Of a stretch of DNA of 49,439 nucleotides, positions 48,887 through 49,439 are shown piece after piece. Position 1 is the stretch's first letter. The number at the start of each line of letters is the position of its first letter. The DNA comes from Acidobacteriota bacterium. GTDB lineage: Bacteria; Acidobacteriota; Terriglobia; Terriglobales; Acidobacteriaceae. The position numbers and the translations under genes were made by a program. The DNA lies in assembly GCA_023410055.1 (NCBI GenBank), contig JAEYQK010000069.1:1-49439 (forward strand). The letters are read 5' to 3'. The notes under the pieces are model-generated. The model had not been told where the DNA came from. It was given only the letters and a program-made list of their open reading frames with translations, and made no database searches.

Positions 48887-49439
48887 ATGCGCTTATTGAA
48901 AGGTACTCTCGTTGTTTGTGCCGTACTGGTGCTTGGAACATCGGTCTTCGCTGCCGGAAGCGACACTCCGGTCACGCCAGAGCCGCAGGCAAGTTCTGCG
49001 CCGTTGACGGTGGAGCGGGTCATCAACAGGTTTCTGCAACGTGAAGCTGCTTTGACCCAGGCAATGCGCAAGTATCACCCTTTGGTTGAGACCTATTTCC
49101 AGAACGTCAAGCCTGATCACGAGTTGGGGGTTGTTCCCAATGGCGATCGGTACTTTCTGGGTCGATTAGACTCGTCCACTGGAGTAGACGAGGTTTTCTA
49201 TTCCGTAGAGTCGACGGAGAGTAGCGGCTTCCTTCGCAAACTGTTTAAGCCAGTGCGTCAGCTCTACTCCATTGACATTGCTCCCCTCGGCTTCTCGCAT
49301 ATGGTGTACATAGATAGGGGCAGATTTGATCGCGGCCACTATGATTTTAAGTTCTTGCGGCGAGAGTTCTTGGGCGAGGTTCGCACCTATGTTTTCGACG
49401 TTAATCCGAAAGACAAGGCCGGTAAGGGCCTTTTCCAAG
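48887..49439 (+). CDS. Secreted LolA-like outer-membrane lipoprotein-sorting homologue (3' truncated)
   Basis: The frame opens at ATG 48887, 19 bases after the TonB-like stop, and continues past the window edge (184 residues visible). A signal peptide (about 1-22, MRLLKGTLVVCAVLVLGTSVFA) is followed by a variable region. Then come a VINRFLQREAALTQAMRKY segment and a beta-rich part including RTYVFDVNPKDKAGKGLFQ. This layout suggests the LolA/outer-membrane lipoprotein-sorting fold that is abundant in Acidobacteria-like genomes. Cotranscription with the TonB-like gene is likely. The C-terminal half is out of view, so assignment is tentative. Confidence 0.7.
   Translation, partial: MRLLKGTLVVCAVLVLGTSVFAAGSDTPVTPEPQASSAPLTVERVINRFLQREAALTQAMRKYHPLVETYFQNVKPDHELGVVPNGDRYFLGRLDSSTGVDEVFYSVESTESSGFLRKLFKPVRQLYSIDIAPLGFSHMVYIDRGRFDRGHYDFKFLRREFLGEVRTYVFDVNPKDKAGKGLFQ

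Overview
The window reads like a bacterial chromosome of moderately high GC. Gene content and protein style suggest an Acidobacteriota-type soil bacterium: an NtrC-type two-component pair, M13 peptidase, Wza-like exporter, twin Hsp70 operon, TonB and LolA-like envelope genes, and many intergenic palindromes. That placement is inferred from remembered family resemblance, since no search could be run. No rRNA, CRISPR array, transposase or recognisable defence system is visible.

Left part (1-9.9 kb). A truncated histidine kinase and a sigma-54-type response regulator are followed by a FecR-like secreted protein, a TlpA-like thioredoxin and a tiny putative lipoprotein on the minus strand. Divergent from these is a three-gene plus-strand unit: a membrane-anchored GcvH-like protein that lacks the lipoyl lysine, a HybA-like four-cluster ferredoxin, and a HybB/NrfD-like quinone-interacting membrane protein. 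Its upstream region carries three TGCA-N3-TGCA dyads and a sigma-54-like element, so the nearby regulator is a candidate activator. Next come a glutamate-dehydrogenase homologue that has lost its catalytic residues, and a minus-strand pair encoding a pilin-like protein and a secreted acetolactate decarboxylase.

Propionate block (9.9-19.8 kb, minus strand). One long operon encodes transcarboxylase 5S, 12S, a small accessory subunit and the 1.3S biotin carrier, then methylmalonyl-CoA epimerase, both methylmalonyl-CoA mutase subunits and the MeaB GTPase, ending in a terminator. Together these are the core of the Wood-Werkman cycle: succinyl-CoA to methylmalonyl-CoA to propionyl-CoA, with carboxyl transfer to pyruvate without ATP. 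It could also run in reverse for propionate use. No biotin carboxylase is present.

Middle (20-36 kb). An M13 metallopeptidase, a polysaccharide export protein and a P-loop kinase with a long disordered N-terminus precede a glycolytic cluster gap-pgk-macrodomain-tpiA, whose spacers are full of palindromes and short tandem repeats. Then come a DUF2760 protein with two divergent Hsp70s (the second with a large C-terminal extension), and an M20 peptidase.

Right part (36-49.4 kb). A CREST-type membrane hydrolase, a cupin, a divergent SDR/TetR pair, a secreted protein of unknown function and a histidine-kinase remnant lead to a TetR-controlled RND efflux operon (TetR, TolC, lipoprotein adaptor, permease) with a clear operator in its promoter. 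After the permease lies a 50-base 3' fragment of tRNA-Ala(GGC) beside GCTACCAA direct repeats, which looks like the end of an integrated element. A frameshifted DUF3471 remnant follows, then a TonB protein and a truncated LolA-like protein at the window edge.
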